Below, piece after piece: positions 32,258-41,036 of a DNA stretch of 46,214 nucleotides. The position numbers and the translations under genes are program-made. This DNA comes from DATLMR01 sp035634255 (GTDB taxonomy: Bacteria > Acidobacteriota > Blastocatellia > UBA7656). Within the stretch, counting starts at the first letter, position 1. Each line of letters opens with the position of its first letter. The stretch covers positions 1 through 46,214 of the forward strand of contig DASQDI010000077.1 in the NCBI GenBank assembly GCA_035634255.1, read 5' to 3'. Under the pieces are notes generated by a model. The model ran no database searches and was not told the origin of the DNA. It saw only the letters and a list, made by a program, of their open reading frames with translations.

Positions 32258-32605
32258 GAAAGATTACCGGTTGAATCGCTGATCGAGCCGCCGCGCATTC
32301 AGGCGCTCGCCTGAACGGGCGAGGGCAGAATCAGCAGAGAGTAAGAGGGCAAGGTTGAAAATCCGAAACCGGAAGCACGAGAATCGCGCGAGTCTGTGAG
32401 GTTGGTCTTGAGGTTGAAATTAACGCCTTGCTCATCGTTTATCGTCGGGTCTGTTGATAAAAAATACCGAGCTTAAAATGTCCCAAATACCTTTGACGCA
32501 AACGGCGCGCGCGATAATGCAAATATAATTTACTAACGGAGCCGAGGACTGGGAGCGTGATGATGCGCGGTCGCGCGGGAGAAAAATACATTCGGAGCGC
32601 CGCGT
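32258..32605. other. Intergenic region between receptor kinase and the palindrome
   Basis: No gene seen. It holds one hairpin, CTCGCC (32306-32311) with GGCGAG (32318-32323) around TGAACG, which might end the kinase transcript, and an AT-rich stretch at about 32420-32540. Transcription from the kinase into the small-protein gene cannot be excluded. Confidence 0.4.
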
Positions 32606-35383
32606 CTATTCGTCCGAGAGGAGGCCGCCGCGGAACAACGGCTGGCCCGCGAGGGAGACGTAAAAGCCATAGACGGACAGGCTCAGTATTATGAGCCCGG
32701 AAAAGATCGTGGTCCCGGCGTACCAGTTGGAGAAGTCCGAGGTCACCGGGTAGTGGAAGCTCAGGGTAAAAAAGAGCTGCAAGGCGATTATGCAGAGCAG
32801 CCCGAAGCGGGTCACGCCCAGGATGTAGACGGTCGCTATGAGCGCAGGGGTCACCCACGCGGCCGTCGATGTGGAGGCGGCGGCGGAGCCGAAGGCCAGG
32901 AAGATGACGGAGTAGTGCAGGACCCACAACACGGAGGTGGCCAGCCATTGCTTTCTGAAGATGACATATAAAAGCAGCAGCATGAACATGAGCGCCAGGC
33001 TGATCAGGATCGAGCTGATTATGCTGTCGGCGAGCAGCGCCGCTAGCAGAGCCCGGACCCCGAATAGATTGGCGCTCCCGCCCGTGTTCGGAGGCATGGA
33101 CTGGCCCAGAAAGTCAGGCAGCAGTACCAGGAAGTAAATGGAAAGGGTATGACTGAATCCCAGAAGGCCGCCTATTAAAATGTCGCGGCCCACCATAGGG
33201 TCGCGAAACCCTCCGGCCATAAGCCTGCTCCACGAGATAATCAGATTGGGCCACCGGCGGCGGACGTAAGGCTCAAGCGCGACGTAGAGCAACCAGAAGA
33301 GGACTGATAAGAACAGGGCCTGGGTGGCCGCCTCATACCAGACGTTGAGCTCGCCGCTCAGGGAAGGCAGGTGATCCTGATGCAGAAGCAATCCGATCAT
33401 CTCTACAAAGAAGACGAACAGGGCGAGCTTATATGCCCCCTTGCGGTCCCCCCGGCCGAGCCGCAGATTGCGCCGGGCGATGAGCACGCCCCCGACAAGG
33501 CATGCGATGAAGACTATGGTCAAAAGGACGCCCGCCGCCTTTCGCCCTCTCGTGGAGAGGAACTCCTCCTGCCGGAAAGGTCTCTCCCATGGAGGGACGA
33601 GGTGAAAGTAGACGGGCCTGCCCCTGAACACGGCGGCCTCGACGCGGATCGGGACATCAGGAGCGTCCGGGTAGACTCCTTCCCATGCCGCGCGCGCGTC
33701 ATGGGCCATCGGCGGCACCCACTTTGAATCGACCGCGACGAAGCGGGACATGTCCAACCCGGCCTCCGCGAAGAGGGCGGACCAGTCGGGCGCGGCCGGC
33801 TGTCCGGGGCTCTCTTCGATCTGCGGCGGAACGGCCTCGAACTGGATCAGCCGCCCGCGCGGGTCGAGGAGCGCGGTCGCCATATTCGAGACCGCCATCG
33901 GCGGGTCCGTCACCGACACTTTGCCGCCGCTGAGCGTCTCCAGATAACGCGGGCTTTGACGGTACCAGAAGAAGATGGAAAGGGGCTGCCCGCTGTCGAT
34001 TCTATCCCAGCGCACTGACGGGACCTCTCTCCCTTGCGCGTATATGCCGTAGCCTTCGTCGATGCTGAACCCATGGGCGGTATCGACGGGCGACTCGGTG
34101 TAGCCGAGCCTGTTTATGATGTTGCCCGCGCGCTCGGCCAGAGCGTCGGGCGACTTCTTCAGCCCGGCCCGGTTGTGCAGCATCACCTTGTCGGACAGGA
34201 GCAGGATGGCGGCGAAGAGGACGAAGACCCCGGCGAGACAGGCGACGGCCACCGGGGGGCGCAACGCGCCTTCCTTGGGCGCTGCCGCCACCATCTCGGG
34301 CGAAGGCGTCTCGCCCGCCGCCAGAGCCGCCGCGAGCGGGTCCCCTCCCGGCAGGGCCGCGGCCACCTGCGACACCGACGCCGGCCGATTCCGCGGGTCT
34401 TTCTCCAGGCACCGCGATATGACCCGCTCCACCAGAGGGTCGATCTCTTTCACGTAGTCCGATATGCTGGGCGGGGCGGACGACTCGTGCTGGCGCATCA
34501 GGTCTTCGAGGCTCCCTGCTTCGAAGACCTTCCTGCCCGTGAAGAGCTCATAGAGGACCAGCCCGAGCGAGTAGATGTCGCTTTTGACCGACACTTCCCT
34601 GCCCGCGAGCTGCTCGGGCGCCATGTAGGCCGGGGTGCCCGCGCGCACTTCCTGATCGCGGAATTCCCCCGCGAGCCCCGCCAGCCCGAAGTCCATTATG
34701 CGAGCTTTGCCGCGCCCGTCTATCATCACGGTCGCGGGCTTGAGGTCGCGGTGCAGCACTTTCTGCTCGTGGCTCGCGGCGAGCCCGGCGCAGAGCTGGC
34801 TGGCGATCTCGGTCGCTTTGTCCGAGGGCAGCCGGCCGATGCGGCGGAGGAGCGACCCCAGGTCTTCCCCGTCCACGTACTCCATGGAGAGAAAGTGCTG
34901 GCCCTGCGCCTCGCCGATGTCATACACCCTGCAAATATTCGGGTGGGAGATTTGCCGCGCTATTCGGACCTCCTGGTGGAAGCGAGCGAGCATCGCCCTG
35001 TCCTTCGCGAGGCTTTCGGGCAGGAACTTGAGGGCGACCGGCTGGCCCAGCTTCAGGTCGTCGGCGCGGTAGACCTCGCCCATCCCGCCCTTGCCCAGAA
35101 GTCCTATGATCCGGTACCGCTCGGCGAGCACGAGGCCGGGGATGAACCTGACATCGCTGTCCGCGAACGACCTGTCGTCGGGGAGCAGCTTGGCCGCGTC
35201 GTGGATCAGCGTCGGGATGAAGCGGCCCGTGGCCTGCTGGTGCGCGAGCAGAGATTCGACCTCCTGCCTGAGCGACTCATCGTCGCCGCACTCCCGGTCG
35301 AGGAAGGCGGCACGCTCCGCGGAGTCGCGGTCCAGGGCCGACTCGAAGAGCGCCTCTATCTTTTTCCATCTCTCTGGTTTCAT
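32606..35383 (-). CDS. Large membrane Ser/Thr kinase with polytopic C-terminus and altered catalytic loop
   Basis: 925 residues. The N-terminal 80 residues are the ECF-linked kinase prefix (WKKIEALFESALDRD, then EVESLLAHQ). The kinase domain, about 87-345, has LGKGGMGEVYRA, VALKFLP, catalytic loop HRDLKPATVM, DFGLAG and GTPAYMAPEQ. The expected Mg-binding Asn of HRDLKPxN is Thr218 here (codon ACC, one base from AAC). After one membrane helix (VAVACLAGVFVLFAAILLL) comes a periplasmic domain of about 200 residues, then at least eight membrane helices to the end. The catalytic Asp213 and Lys are present, so activity may be reduced rather than lost. It follows an ECF sigma gene by 34 bp, a pairing common in Acidobacteriota and Planctomycetes. 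Confidence 0.88.
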   Translation of the reverse strand: MKPERWKKIEALFESALDRDSAERAAFLDRECGDDESLRQEVESLLAHQQATGRFIPTLIHDAAKLLPDDRSFADSDVRFIPGLVLAERYRIIGLLGKGGMGEVYRADDLKLGQPVALKFLPESLAKDRAMLARFHQEVRIARQISHPNICRVYDIGEAQGQHFLSMEYVDGEDLGSLLRRIGRLPSDKATEIASQLCAGLAASHEQKVLHRDLKPATVMIDGRGKARIMDFGLAGLAGEFRDQEVRAGTPAYMAPEQLAGREVSVKSDIYSLGLVLYELFTGRKVFEAGSLEDLMRQHESSAPPSISDYVKEIDPLVERVISRCLEKDPRNRPASVSQVAAALPGGDPLAAALAAGETPSPEMVAAAPKEGALRPPVAVACLAGVFVLFAAILLLSDKVMLHNRAGLKKSPDALAERAGNIINRLGYTESPVDTAHGFSIDEGYGIYAQGREVPSVRWDRIDSGQPLSIFFWYRQSPRYLETLSGGKVSVTDPPMAVSNMATALLDPRGRLIQFEAVPPQIEESPGQPAAPDWSALFAEAGLDMSRFVAVDSKWVPPMAHDARAAWEGVYPDAPDVPIRVEAAVFRGRPVYFHLVPPWERPFRQEEFLSTRGRKAAGVLLTIVFIACLVGGVLIARRNLRLGRGDRKGAYKLALFVFFVEMIGLLLHQDHLPSLSGELNVWYEAATQALFLSVLFWLLYVALEPYVRRRWPNLIISWSRLMAGGFRDPMVGRDILIGGLLGFSHTLSIYFLVLLPDFLGQSMPPNTGGSANLFGVRALLAALLADSIISSILISLALMFMLLLLYVIFRKQWLATSVLWVLHYSVIFLAFGSAAASTSTAAWVTPALIATVYILGVTRFGLLCIIALQLFFTLSFHYPVTSDFSNWYAGTTIFSGLIILSLSVYGFYVSLAGQPLFRGGLLSDE

Positions 35384-35417
35384 ACGGGTGATGAGTTGTA
35401 AGTCTTACTCGCGGCCG

Positions 35418-35987
35418 TCAGCGGCTTTGAAGCTCCCGGTGGAGCCACGCTTCCGCGACCCTCATGTGCCGCCTGACGGTTGAGACCGATATGCCCGTCA
35501 CTTCGCTGATCTCTTCGATGCTGAGCCCCCCGAAGTAACGCAGCTCTATTATGTGGCTCTTCTGCGGGTCGAACGCCGTGAGGCTTTCGAGGGCCTCGTC
35601 GAGCGCCACGAGGTTTTCGGGCCGCTCGACCGAGAAGACGGCGGCCTCTTCGAGCGGCAGGTCCTCCCTGCCGCCGCCCCGCTTGTCCGTCCTGTGCTTG
35701 CGCGCGTGGTCTATCAATATCTGGCGCATGATGCGGGCGGCGACTCCGAAGAAGTGCGCGCGGTTCTGCCATTCAAGGTCCGTGTAGCCGACCAGCCTCA
35801 TGTAAGCTTCGTGGACGAGCGCGGTGCCCTGAAGCGTGTGGTTGCGCCGCTCGCCGCGCAGGTAGCGGTTGGCGAGCTTTCGGAGCTCGCCATAAACGAC
35901 GCGCGTCAGCTTTTCAAGCGCCGCCCTGTCGCCACCGCGCCAGTCCTGAAGCAGTTGGGTTACGTCGTCAGGTGATGGTGTGACCAT
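35418..35987 (-). CDS. ECF-type RNA polymerase sigma factor
   Basis: 189 residues from the ATG at 35987 (MVTPSPDDVTQLLQDW); the frame is open 34 codons further but they do not fit the family. Region 2: LEKLTRVVYGELRKLANRYL, then ALVHEAYMRLVGY and RAHFFGVAARIMRQILIDHA. Region 4: ELRYFGGLSIEEISEVTGIS, then STVRRHMRVAEAWLHREL. This matches the ECF subgroup, often annotated TIGR02999, whose genes sit next to Ser/Thr kinases and whose activity is thought to be set by kinase phosphorylation rather than by an anti-sigma factor. The kinase gene follows directly. No anti-sigma gene is adjacent. Confidence 0.93.
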   Translation of the reverse strand: MVTPSPDDVTQLLQDWRGGDRAALEKLTRVVYGELRKLANRYLRGERRNHTLQGTALVHEAYMRLVGYTDLEWQNRAHFFGVAARIMRQILIDHARKHRTDKRGGGREDLPLEEAAVFSVERPENLVALDEALESLTAFDPQKSHIIELRYFGGLSIEEISEVTGISVSTVRRHMRVAEAWLHRELQSR

Positions 35988-36100
35988 ACAATGCCCATGC
36001 TTGTTCTGAAAATCGGGCCTTTTGACTCGCAGAGCATAGCCACTTGAAGGGCCCAAGTCAACGACACGCCGGCCCAGCGGACCGCGCATTCAACCGCGCG

Positions 36101-36580
36101 TCATTTCTGGGTGCCCTGGATCGGAGTGTTGTGGAAGGCGCTGATGCTCCACTGGCCGCCGTCTTTTGTGAGGACCAGCGTATTTATGGCCTTGCTTTCG
36201 CGCGCGGCCCCGTTCTCGCTGAATTTCAGATGCCACTGCACGTGAGCCAGGGCAACGTCGTCGCGAATGAACCTGATGCTCAGGATAGTGGGCGTAATGG
36301 CGCTGTTCTTGTAAAACGTGTTGAAGATGTTCTGGTGCCCGGCGTCGATCATGTCGCGCCCTTTGATGCGGAGGCCGTTGACGACCACGTAATCGGCGTC
36401 GGGGGCGAAGGGCGCGGCGAAGGCCTTCCCGTCGCCGGCGTTCCACCCCCCTTCGAGGCGGCTCACGATCTTGCGGATGGCGGCCTCGTCCTCCGGGCGC
36501 GTGCCGGTCTGAGCCCATGCCGGATATGACAGGGCGGTCATCGAAGCGAATATGATTAAAGCGGCGGTAAATTTTCTCAT
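36101..36580 (-). CDS. Exported SgcJ/EcaC-type (SnoaL-like, NTF2-fold) protein
   Basis: 159 residues from the ATG at 36580, which has GGAGGAAGAG upstream; an ATG five codons earlier is less well placed. A signal peptide (MRKFTAALIIFASMTALSYP, cleaved after AWA) is clear. The mature part is a single NTF2-fold domain: EDEAAIRKIVSRLEGGWNAG, then FAPDADYVVVNGLRIKGRD and a final QWSISAFHNTPI. Family members include antibiotic-pathway cyclases and many uncharacterised secreted proteins, so no reaction can be given. It stands 113 bp upstream of the ECF sigma gene on the same strand and might be part of its regulon, but nothing in the sequence proves that. Confidence 0.85.
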   Translation of the reverse strand: MRKFTAALIIFASMTALSYPAWAQTGTRPEDEAAIRKIVSRLEGGWNAGDGKAFAAPFAPDADYVVVNGLRIKGRDMIDAGHQNIFNTFYKNSAITPTILSIRFIRDDVALAHVQWHLKFSENGAARESKAINTLVLTKDGGQWSISAFHNTPIQGTQK

Positions 36581-36617
36581 CTCTTCCTCCATCATGATTA
36601 TTATGTTGCGTACGAAT

Positions 36618-36854
36618 TCAAAAGCCGGTGTCGGTCAGCTCCCGCCCGTTGAAGGGGCGGGAGCGAAGGGCCGTCCTGCCGGTCTTAGACTCCCTGAGCT
36701 CGCAGATTAAGAGGCACACGACGGCGCTCAGGATTATAGCCGTGAAGACGATTGCGATCCCGCTGTAAACTTGCAGCATGGCTTCGATCTCCTTCATGAG
36801 ATTATCGAATCCCGGCCCTAACGACTGATACTGACTGATGGCGTGGTTCTGCAT
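36618..36854 (-). CDS. Small single-pass membrane protein, unknown function
   Basis: 78 residues. AAGGAG lies six bases before the ATG at 36854. An amphipathic N-terminal part (FDNLMKEIEAMLQVYSG) leads to one membrane helix (IAIVFTAIILSAVVCLLICE), followed by a basic tail (RESKTGRTALRSRPF) that should lie in the cytoplasm. The family is not recognised. It is 38 bp upstream of the secreted SgcJ-like gene and may be co-transcribed with it. The good ribosome-binding site and clear topology argue that it is a real gene rather than a chance frame. Confidence 0.6.
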   Translation of the reverse strand: MQNHAISQYQSLGPGFDNLMKEIEAMLQVYSGIAIVFTAIILSAVVCLLICELRESKTGRTALRSRPFNGRELTDTGF

Positions 36855-36983
36855 CTCTGCTCCTTTGCGGCTCTGAGAGCACTCTTTAATTTCCCTCTCA
36901 CTGGATAAAGCGTTTTTTTCGCCCCGGACCGGTCAGCATCGCGAAAAAAATTCAGGATTGTTCGAAAAGTCGTATCAGGCGGG

Positions 36984-37009
36984 AGCCGAGCGCTCGATGC
37001 GCTCAGGCT
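36984..37009. terminator. Hairpin downstream of the PNP-NB-ARC-TPR gene
   Basis: AGCC-GAGCGC (36984-36993) pairs with GCGCTC-GGCT (36999-37009) with one bulged A and a 5-base loop. It is 41 bases past the minus-strand stop at 37050. No T tract follows on that strand, so the terminator role is uncertain. Confidence 0.35.
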
Positions 37010-37049
37010 GATTAATTATTTTGGTACACCCTTCTGTCAGGCCGCGCAA

Positions 37050-39824
37050 TTAATTTTCAGCCAAGCGCATACCCTCTTCGCACTCTTCCAACACATCCTG
37101 CGCCCAGCCCAGGTTCGGAGAACGCAGCCTAGTAAAAACATCCACCGCACGACGCGCATAAGGCAAGCTTTCTTGCAGGCGGCCCTGATGGGCTAAAGCC
37201 TGAGCCAGTATGCAGCAGTAGTATCCGATTAATTCTTGCCGCGAAATGGTTTCTCCCAAAGATACGGCTTCTCGTGCTAGTGTTTCAGCGGCTGACCAAT
37301 TCTTATGCTCAAGGGCGAGTTCAGCCAGATTGCCCGTGTAGGTAGCGACACCTTCATCATGTTTTAATTTTTTCGCGATCCTCAGAGCCTCCAGGTAATC
37401 GCGTTCGGCGGCAGCGTAGTCACCCGATAATTTCTCAGCACCAGCCAGATCGTTTAACGAACCTGCCACTTCTTTACTCTCTAGCTTCTGGGTACGATGG
37501 AGCGCCAGGGCCTCCTGGAAAGCAGTAATAGCAGCAGGGTATTTTTTTTCCAGTCGATGCCCAAGCCCACGCAATCGAATAGCAGTTGCTTTCTGTCTGG
37601 TAGCGGCAGCCTTTTGCCAAAGTTCTTCGCAACGGGTGGCGCAGATTAGCACGTCGGAAACCTGACCGCGCCAGTAGTAGCTACATCCTAATTGGTAAGC
37701 GCGCCAGCCTGCATTCTGAAAGTCGCCTGCGGCAAGGGCTTTTTCTTCTGCCTTTTGACTGAGGGAGGTCAATTCGTCTAAATGACCGGAAAAATACAGG
37801 AAAGTAAACATAGCATCACAGAATCTCTGAAGGCGGGCGTTCTCGCCTTGCAAGAACAACGGTAATGCGGCCGCAATCGTAGGCCAGTCGTTTTCCAGGT
37901 TTGGGAAACGCTCATGCTTCTGGTAGCCGTTCTCCATCACCAGTGCATAGACATGATTGGTCAGGCGATTGCCCGTCGCGGCGACTGCTTCTGGCCGCTT
38001 GCGGCGCAGGAAGACCGCGGCCAGAGGCGGCAGAAAAAAGCTCTCTGTAGCCTCATCACTCACAAGCAAGGCGCGGTCGGCTAAATCTTCGAGCGCCGTC
38101 TGCGCGGCTGGGCGCGATAGTCCCGCAAGCTCCGCGATCCATTCGACCTTTGCGGGCTGGGTGAAATGCGTCAAGGCCGCGAGCACCGCCGTTTCGTTTG
38201 CGGTAAAAGTATCGAGCAGGTCGCCGAATATATATTCCAGCGGGTCGTTATCTTTCGGCGCGGACTTCATAAACTCGCACGCTTCGGCAATCGTGCGGCA
38301 CTGGCTTCCTTCCCGCCCCATCTGGCTCGCTACCCACTTGATGAGCAGAGGATTGCCGTTGGTCATTGCATAGAGGTCGTGGCGTTCCGTTTCACTCGCG
38401 CGGGCAAGATGCCGATTGTTCTTGCTCAACTCGTTCATCAGGTCGAGCGCCTCGTTGACCAACAGCCGGTCGAGGCGGATTATTCGCGCGTCGATGTCCG
38501 AGCGGCGGCGGCTCGTGACGATGGCCTTGCACCCTCCGGGCAATCGGCTTAGGAACTGATAGAGCCTGACGCGCTCGTGCTCACCGAATGTCTCGATGTT
38601 ATCGATGATGATGAGGGCTTGTTTACCTGTGAGTGCGCGGCGCACTTCGTTGGCTCGCTCGTTGGGAGCCATTCGCGCGATCTCGCCTTCGCCAAGCTCA
38701 CGGGCAAGCTCTGTGATAAGCGAGATAAAATTCGGGAGCAGGTAATCTTCAAGCGGCTGCTCGCCCGCCGGAGTCATTTCGCGCACTTTAGCCGATAGGA
38801 ATATTTTCAACGGGAAATGCTCGGAGGGCGCGAGGTGCCCGGCGCGGATCGCGAGCGATGTCTTGCCGATGCCGCCGGGTCCGTCGATCAGCACGCCCCA
38901 GTTGCGCGACTCTGGCAGGAGCGCGTCGGCGATGATCTTCAACTCTTTATCGCGGCCGAAAAAGTACGGCTGGTGAGGCAGGCTTGAGCGCCCTCCGTCG
39001 CTCGATCTCTCCGCCACTTCGGGAGCGGGCGGCACATTGGGCCACTCTCTTATTAGAGAAGGCCGGGGCTCTTCTTTATTCGCGAAGCTCGCCTGCGTCA
39101 GCACGTGCAGCACGAAGCTCGCTGAGTTGTGCGCCGCTTTCTGCTGGTACTTGCTCTTGTTCCGTTTTTTGTTTCCGTCGGCCCAGTCGCAGATGGCTTT
39201 GACCAGAATCCAGTCCGTGTTCTCGTCGTAGCTGGCCACGTAGAGTCCCGCGCCTTCCATCTCGCCGCCGATGGCTTCCTGTTCGAATGCCTTTAACTGA
39301 TCGCGGAAATCGATATTGTCCACCAGCTTTTCACCGGAAAGAACGAGGCCGAATCGCACTTTAGCTTTCGACTTGTCCCAATGCAGGTGCGCCCCCTGAA
39401 AAAAGTTAAGCAGCCGTGAAGAGGCACGCGGGCGGTCGCCGCGAAGGATGATTTCGAGTTGTCCTTCTTTACTCCTGCCGACGCGCTGGAGGTCGTAAAG
39501 CATTAGCTGTTGCGATACCAGAATGTCGCCTATTGATTGCTTCTTAGAATTTATACCGAAGGCTATGCCGACCATGATGACCGACGAGGGTTTCAGCGCG
39601 TCAATCCCTCTCTGCACGGTCTGCTGAGATGCGCCCGGCCCGCCTGAACCCATCTGCGACTGCGCCAGATATACGCTCGCGCCATTCACGATTCCCAGGT
39701 CGTGATACATTCTCTTATCGATAGAGACAGGCTTGACGGCCTCTCCCGTGGCTTCCTTAAAGACTTGTAAGACTGCCTCGCTTTCGACTTCGGTGGCCGT
39801 GATTATCAGAACGTCACAGGACAT
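37050..39824 (-). CDS. PNP - NB-ARC - TPR protein (NLR-like immune protein)
   Basis: 924 residues. Residues 1-245 are a nucleoside phosphorylase/nucleosidase domain: IMVGIAFGIN, GGEMEGAGLY (Glu188, Glu190) and ICDWADG (Asp213) match the catalytic and nucleoside-binding sites of the MTA/SAH nucleosidase family. An NB-ARC switch follows: P-loop GPGGIGKT (315-322), Walker B QALIIIDNIE, AIVTSRRR and GNPLLIKWVA. The C-terminal 280 residues are TPR-like repeats (YPAAITAFQEALALHR, SGDYAAAERDYLEALRIAKK), the probable sensor. This matches bacterial NLR-like proteins whose PNP effector destroys nucleotides when the switch fires. AGAGGG precedes the ATG. It stands alone behind its own promoter. The TPR part is AT-richer than the ATPase part, suggesting sensor exchange. 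Confidence 0.9.
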   Translation of the reverse strand: MSCDVLIITATEVESEAVLQVFKEATGEAVKPVSIDKRMYHDLGIVNGASVYLAQSQMGSGGPGASQQTVQRGIDALKPSSVIMVGIAFGINSKKQSIGDILVSQQLMLYDLQRVGRSKEGQLEIILRGDRPRASSRLLNFFQGAHLHWDKSKAKVRFGLVLSGEKLVDNIDFRDQLKAFEQEAIGGEMEGAGLYVASYDENTDWILVKAICDWADGNKKRNKSKYQQKAAHNSASFVLHVLTQASFANKEEPRPSLIREWPNVPPAPEVAERSSDGGRSSLPHQPYFFGRDKELKIIADALLPESRNWGVLIDGPGGIGKTSLAIRAGHLAPSEHFPLKIFLSAKVREMTPAGEQPLEDYLLPNFISLITELARELGEGEIARMAPNERANEVRRALTGKQALIIIDNIETFGEHERVRLYQFLSRLPGGCKAIVTSRRRSDIDARIIRLDRLLVNEALDLMNELSKNNRHLARASETERHDLYAMTNGNPLLIKWVASQMGREGSQCRTIAEACEFMKSAPKDNDPLEYIFGDLLDTFTANETAVLAALTHFTQPAKVEWIAELAGLSRPAAQTALEDLADRALLVSDEATESFFLPPLAAVFLRRKRPEAVAATGNRLTNHVYALVMENGYQKHERFPNLENDWPTIAAALPLFLQGENARLQRFCDAMFTFLYFSGHLDELTSLSQKAEEKALAAGDFQNAGWRAYQLGCSYYWRGQVSDVLICATRCEELWQKAAATRQKATAIRLRGLGHRLEKKYPAAITAFQEALALHRTQKLESKEVAGSLNDLAGAEKLSGDYAAAERDYLEALRIAKKLKHDEGVATYTGNLAELALEHKNWSAAETLAREAVSLGETISRQELIGYYCCILAQALAHQGRLQESLPYARRAVDVFTRLRSPNLGWAQDVLEECEEGMRLAEN

Positions 39825-39861
39825 TTCGGTAATCCCTCTTTCGTTGCGATTTATACCGCAT

Positions 39862-39890
39862 TTTATACAGGATTACTTTTCCGGCTCCAA
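39862..39890 (-). promoter_or_regulatory. Candidate promoter for the PNP-NB-ARC-TPR gene
   Basis: On the minus strand TTGGAG (39885-39890) and TATAAA (39862-39867) are 17 bases apart; a second TATAAA lies closer to the gene. The ATG is at 39824. Confidence 0.45.
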
Positions 39891-39977
39891 ATAAATAACG
39901 TTGCCGGTGAAAAGCAGCAGGGTTAGAATAGAAGCCATCAGTCGCGCCCGCGCACTCCTTAATCCCCGGAGAGAGTT

Positions 39978-40940
39978 ATGCTGAAACGAAGTGTTATATC
40001 TTCGCTCCTGATCATTTTCGCGCAGGCTACAATTCAGGCGCAGTCCACTGCAACGCCGGTCGATCTCCGCATCCTCGTCGAGGGCGATCCCCCGGCGGCT
40101 CGGGCGCTGGTCGAAGCCATGCGGCGAAGCATCTCTACTTATGACCTGAAGCTTCAGTTTGCCGACAGGCTCTCCGACCCGCACGACGCAAGGCTCATCG
40201 TAGCCGCGGGGAAAGGAGACGTGTCGTGCTTCTTTTCGACGGACCCTTGCCACACCGGGTATTTTTACTTCACCGTCTCCGCGCTCGCGCCAGACGGCAG
40301 GCACCTGTTCACGGCTGCGCGGTCAGGCCCCGCGTCGAAGCAGGCTGCGGAAGAGGTCGCGGCCGAGGCGATAAGGAACCTGAGCGCTCAGGCCCGGACC
40401 TTGAAAGAGAGAGGGCAGGGAGATTCCAACCCCTCGGCGGGTCAAGGCTCGGTGGAAGCCGGCCTCCCTCCCGAGCCGGGCGTTTATCATAAAGAGAAGG
40501 CCGCATGGGTCATGCTCAGAGAAGGGTTCGCCTCGGGCGGCAGGCTCAAAGGCGCGGCGGCGGCATTGTTGACTTTCGGGATCGCTGAGATGCGATTCAA
40601 TCAGGTCTACGCGGGCGCTCAAGCCGCCGTGCAGCTGTCGGAGCGGAGGCCTGTATTTTACGCGCGCGGGTCCGCGGTCTCCGAGGCCGACGCCTACATC
40701 GCGCGGCTGGAGAAGAAGAAGGACAACCGGGAGATTCAAGTGGCCGAGCTTTCGGGCTTCAACCCGAGGGCCGGCTACAGGCCGCGCGACCTCTTCCGGA
40801 TCACGGTCGAGCGCGTCTCCGAAGGCGTTTACAAAATAACACCCGCGTCGGAGCTGGAGCCGGGCGAGTACATGCTGAGCCTGTCCAGTTCGGGGCTCGA
40901 AGGCGTTTACGAGTTCGGAATCGGTCGGGTGAAAAAGTAG
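39978..40940 (+). CDS. Exported protein of unknown function
   Basis: 320 residues. GGAGAGAG precedes the ATG, and a signal peptide (MLKRSVISSLLIIFAQATIQ, cleaved after AQA) follows. The first mature domain (about 25-130) is alpha/beta with VDLRILVEGDPPAARALVEA and contains one Cys pair (SCFFSTDPC). A variable linker leads to a C-terminal domain (about 160-320) with EPGVYHKEKAAWVML, NREIQVAELSGFNPRAGYRP and LEPGEYMLSL, a pattern I know from several exported acidobacterial proteins without an assigned role. No catalytic motif is visible. It diverges from the PNP-NB-ARC-TPR gene and is separated from the next gene by a strong hairpin. Confidence 0.75.
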   Translation: MLKRSVISSLLIIFAQATIQAQSTATPVDLRILVEGDPPAARALVEAMRRSISTYDLKLQFADRLSDPHDARLIVAAGKGDVSCFFSTDPCHTGYFYFTVSALAPDGRHLFTAARSGPASKQAAEEVAAEAIRNLSAQARTLKERGQGDSNPSAGQGSVEAGLPPEPGVYHKEKAAWVMLREGFASGGRLKGAAAALLTFGIAEMRFNQVYAGAQAAVQLSERRPVFYARGSAVSEADAYIARLEKKKDNREIQVAELSGFNPRAGYRPRDLFRITVERVSEGVYKITPASELEPGEYMLSLSSSGLEGVYEFGIGRVKK

Positions 40941-40990
40941 GCCGCGAGTGTCGATGAATGACTTGCCGGGACTGCTCGCGGGCGGCTCTC

Positions 40991-41021
40991 GCGGGGCCGA
41001 GTCACCTCTGCCCGGCCCCGC
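40991..41021. terminator. Strong hairpin between convergent genes
   Basis: GCGGGGCCG (40991-40999) pairs perfectly with CGGCCCCGC (41013-41021) around a 13-base loop and is followed by TTAGTT. It sits between the exported-protein gene and the esterase gene, which converge. Confidence 0.6.
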
Positions 41022-41036
41022 TTAGTTACCGCTTCT

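Noticed and set aside
34034..35401. 455-codon plus-strand open frame opposite the receptor kinase
   Set aside because: It mirrors a clear kinase gene, is Arg/Gly/Val-rich as antisense frames in GC-rich DNA are, and has no recognisable domain.
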